A stretch of 7,595 nucleotides of DNA from Limisphaerales bacterium. Lineage in GTDB: Bacteria > Verrucomicrobiota > Verrucomicrobiia > Limisphaerales > UBA11358. The stretch is taken from contig DAIDJC010000164.1 in the NCBI GenBank assembly GCA_027451565.1, positions 1-7,595 on the forward strand. The letters run 5' to 3'. Positions 5,943 through 7,595 of the stretch are shown here, in pieces; the stretch's first letter is position 1; each line of letters begins with the position of its first letter. Below the pieces are notes generated by a model. It saw only the letters and a program-made list of their open reading frames with translations, had not been told where the DNA came from and did no database searches. A program made the translations under genes and the position numbers.

Positions 5943-7595
5943 TCAATCTCCCTGTTTTCCATCGGTCCCGTCTTTCAACCACACAATCATTTCCCCCTTG
6001 CCCCGGTTGGCCCAGGCAAAGTAGGGGATGGCCTTGAATGCCACCAGGCGGTTGGTTTGAGCGCCGCCACTGCCCACGCCCGGCATCAATGCCCGGCCTT
6101 TCAAGATTTCCACGCCGTTTAAAAGGTTGGGTTCAAATTGCGCATCCAGCGGCTGGTCTGCCGGCAAAACCAGTTCGCGCACCTTCACCCCGGGGTTGTC
6201 AGGCCATTCCGCGCAAAAAATGATGGGGCCGCGCTCCAGGGCCACCCGGTTTGCATCCGCACCAACCCGTGAATCCGCCTTCACCCTCTGGACGGGCATG
6301 GGCAAATCCAAATCCACCCGGTCCCCCGGTTGCCAGGTGCGGTCCAGCTCGGCGTAACCCTCATTCATTTTGATGGACACCTCCCGGTCATTCACTTTCA
6401 AAACCACCGGTGGCGGGGGATTTGTACCCACAAAATGGTAGAGGCCACCGGGTGTGACTTCGCCACGCGCCCAGCCCGGCACACGAACCCGCAGGGAAAA
6501 ATCTCGCGCACCGTCAGGTTTCAATACTATTTGAACCTTTCCATCCCAAGGGTAACGCGTGGACTGGATGACTTCCAAATGGCTCTGGTCCGGCAGGACC
6601 ATGGAAGCCGTGCCGGAAGCGAAAAGGTTCACGTAAACCCTGTCCCCCCGCTGGGCATAGAAATATCCGGGCAGGGAAGGCAAAAACCGGGTGATGTTGC
6701 CCGGGCAACAGGCACATCCAAACCAGGGGCTGCGCGCATAGTCCCCGGCGGATTCCAGCGGGTTGGGGTAAAAAAACTCGCGTCCTTCCAGGGAAACCCC
6801 TGCCAGCAGGCTGTTGTAAAGCGTGCGCTCCAGCACGTCCACGTACTTGGCTGACCCGTGGAGCAGAAACAAGCGTTCATTCCAGAAATCATTCGCCACG
6901 GATGCGCAGGTCTCATTATAGGCCGTCAGGTTGGGCAGTTCAAAATCCCGTCCAAAAGCCTCGCCTTCCGGACGGGCCCCGATGCCTCCGGTGATGTACA
7001 GCTTGCGTCCGACGCAGTTTTCCCAAATCCGGTCAATGGCGTGCAGATAGTCCTGGTCCCCGGTCAGGGCGGCCACATCCGCCATGCCGCTGTAGAGGTA
7101 GGTGGCGCGGACGGCATGCCCCACGGCCTTGGTTTGCTGCACCGGCGGGATGCGGGATTGATGGTAATCATCCCCGCCAGGATAGCTGCCCCTCACGTCC
7201 AAAAAATATTTGGCCAGGTCCAGGTACCGCCTCTCGCCCGTCACCCTGTAAAGCCTGGCAAGGCCCATCTCCACAATCTCGTGCCCGGGCCACACGTGAA
7301 GCTGATGGGTTCCCGGCCCAAAGGTTCGGCACAAAAGGTCCGCCTCCCGCGTGGCCACCACCAGAAGATTGGTCTTCCCCGTGGCTTGGTAATAGGCCGC
7401 CGCCGCCTCAAACAAATGCCCCGCATCATAAAGTTCATGGCTCAGGTTTTCTTCGTTCACCCATCGCCTCGGCCCGGCCCAGTTGTGGGGATGGCTTGGA
7501 TCAATCGTGCGTGCCGTGTACAGGTACCCATCCGGTTCCTGCGCCGAGGCGATCAACGCGATCAGTTTGTCAAGGTACGCCTCCAGCTTGGCGTC
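5943..7595 (-). CDS. GH127-type beta-L-arabinofuranosidase (DUF1680), C-terminal part (cut by window edge)
   Basis: The frame is open from the right edge through 550 codons to a TGA at 5945-5943; the true start and any signal peptide lie outside. A TTG at 7556 is internal, since family-like sequence (LEAYLDKLIALIASAQ then DGYL) spans it. Numbering from that TTG: HELYDAGHLFEAAAAYY at 40-56, WPGHEIVEMGLARLY at 89-103, QTKAVGHAVRATYLYSG at 141-157, ITGGIG at 188-193, GEAF at 198-201, NETCAS at 214-219 and CACCPGN at 281-287. In Bifidobacterium HypBA1, Zn is held by Glu338, Cys340, Cys417 and Cys418, and Glu322 lies 16 residues before Glu338. Here Glu199, Glu215, Cys217, Cys283 and Cys284 match, with the same 16-residue Glu spacing. 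The (alpha/alpha)6 catalytic domain is followed by beta-sandwich regions from about 310. Family members release L-arabinofuranose from plant glycans; related GH families share the fold, so the exact substrate is open. Confidence 0.92.
   Translation of the reverse strand, partial: DAKLEAYLDKLIALIASAQEPDGYLYTARTIDPSHPHNWAGPRRWVNEENLSHELYDAGHLFEAAAAYYQATGKTNLLVVATREADLLCRTFGPGTHQLHVWPGHEIVEMGLARLYRVTGERRYLDLAKYFLDVRGSYPGGDDYHQSRIPPVQQTKAVGHAVRATYLYSGMADVAALTGDQDYLHAIDRIWENCVGRKLYITGGIGARPEGEAFGRDFELPNLTAYNETCASVANDFWNERLFLLHGSAKYVDVLERTLYNSLLAGVSLEGREFFYPNPLESAGDYARSPWFGCACCPGNITRFLPSLPGYFYAQRGDRVYVNLFASGTASMVLPDQSHLEVIQSTRYPWDGKVQIVLKPDGARDFSLRVRVPGWARGEVTPGGLYHFVGTNPPPPVVLKVNDREVSIKMNEGYAELDRTWQPGDRVDLDLPMPVQRVKADSRVGADANRVALERGPIIFCAEWPDNPGVKVRELVLPADQPLDAQFEPNLLNGVEILKGRALMPGVGSGGAQTNRLVAFKAIPYFAWANRGKGEMIVWLKDGTDGKQGD

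Noticed and set aside
1..7595. Search for tRNA, rRNA, CRISPR repeats, transposase, att sites, phage or defence genes
   Set aside because: Nothing with the expected sequence or structure was seen; almost all bases are accounted for by six housekeeping or metabolic genes.

Overview
This window reads as bacterial chromosome with ordinary housekeeping gene content. It is moderately GC-rich by eye. The best guess for the host is a Verrucomicrobiota-type bacterium (Pedosphaera/Limisphaerales-like) or a relative in the PVC group. That guess is inference: it rests on the look of the proteins, the archaeal-type phosphoglycerate mutase in a bacterium, a GH127 sugar hydrolase beside cell-division genes, and the near absence of good Shine-Dalgarno sites. 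No sequence search was run.

Layout, left to right. (1) Bases 1-274, minus strand: the N-terminal 91 residues of a YgfZ/GcvT-like folate-binding protein that runs off the left edge. (2) Bases 275-560: a divergent non-coding region with two short inverted repeats. (3) Bases 561-1784, plus strand: cofactor-independent phosphoglycerate mutase of the archaeal ApgM type. (4) A strong GC hairpin at 1789-1812. (5) Bases 1852-2454, plus strand: PgsA-type CDP-alcohol phosphatidyltransferase with an intact catalytic signature. (6) Bases 2484-2972, minus strand: a short RodZ-like helix-turn-helix plus one transmembrane helix protein, convergent with pgsA. (7) Bases 3088-5862, minus strand: a complete FtsK/SpoIIIE DNA translocase of 924 residues. 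(8) An 80-base gap carrying two adjacent inverted repeats. (9) Bases 5943-7595, minus strand: the C-terminal 550 residues of a GH127-type beta-L-arabinofuranosidase (DUF1680) that runs off the right edge.

How the genes relate. ftsK, the rodZ-like gene and pgsA are frequent neighbours in bacteria, for example in the ftsK/spoIIIE-rodZ-pgsA-cinA-recA neighbourhood of Gram-positives. Here the trio is kept but pgsA faces the other two. Together they serve chromosome segregation at division, cell shape and anionic phospholipid synthesis. The phosphoglycerate mutase (glycolysis/gluconeogenesis) and YgfZ (iron-sulfur cluster enzyme maintenance) are also housekeeping. GH127 is the only accessory-flavoured gene; it acts on plant-type arabinofuranosides.

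I found no RNA gene, CRISPR array, insertion sequence, phage gene, toxin-antitoxin pair or defence system, and nothing I would defend as a new biological system. The points worth a second look are small: the minimal RodZ-like protein, paired AACTC/GAGTT dyads in two intergenic regions, the hairpin between the phosphoglycerate mutase and pgsA, and the unusual start-codon contexts.
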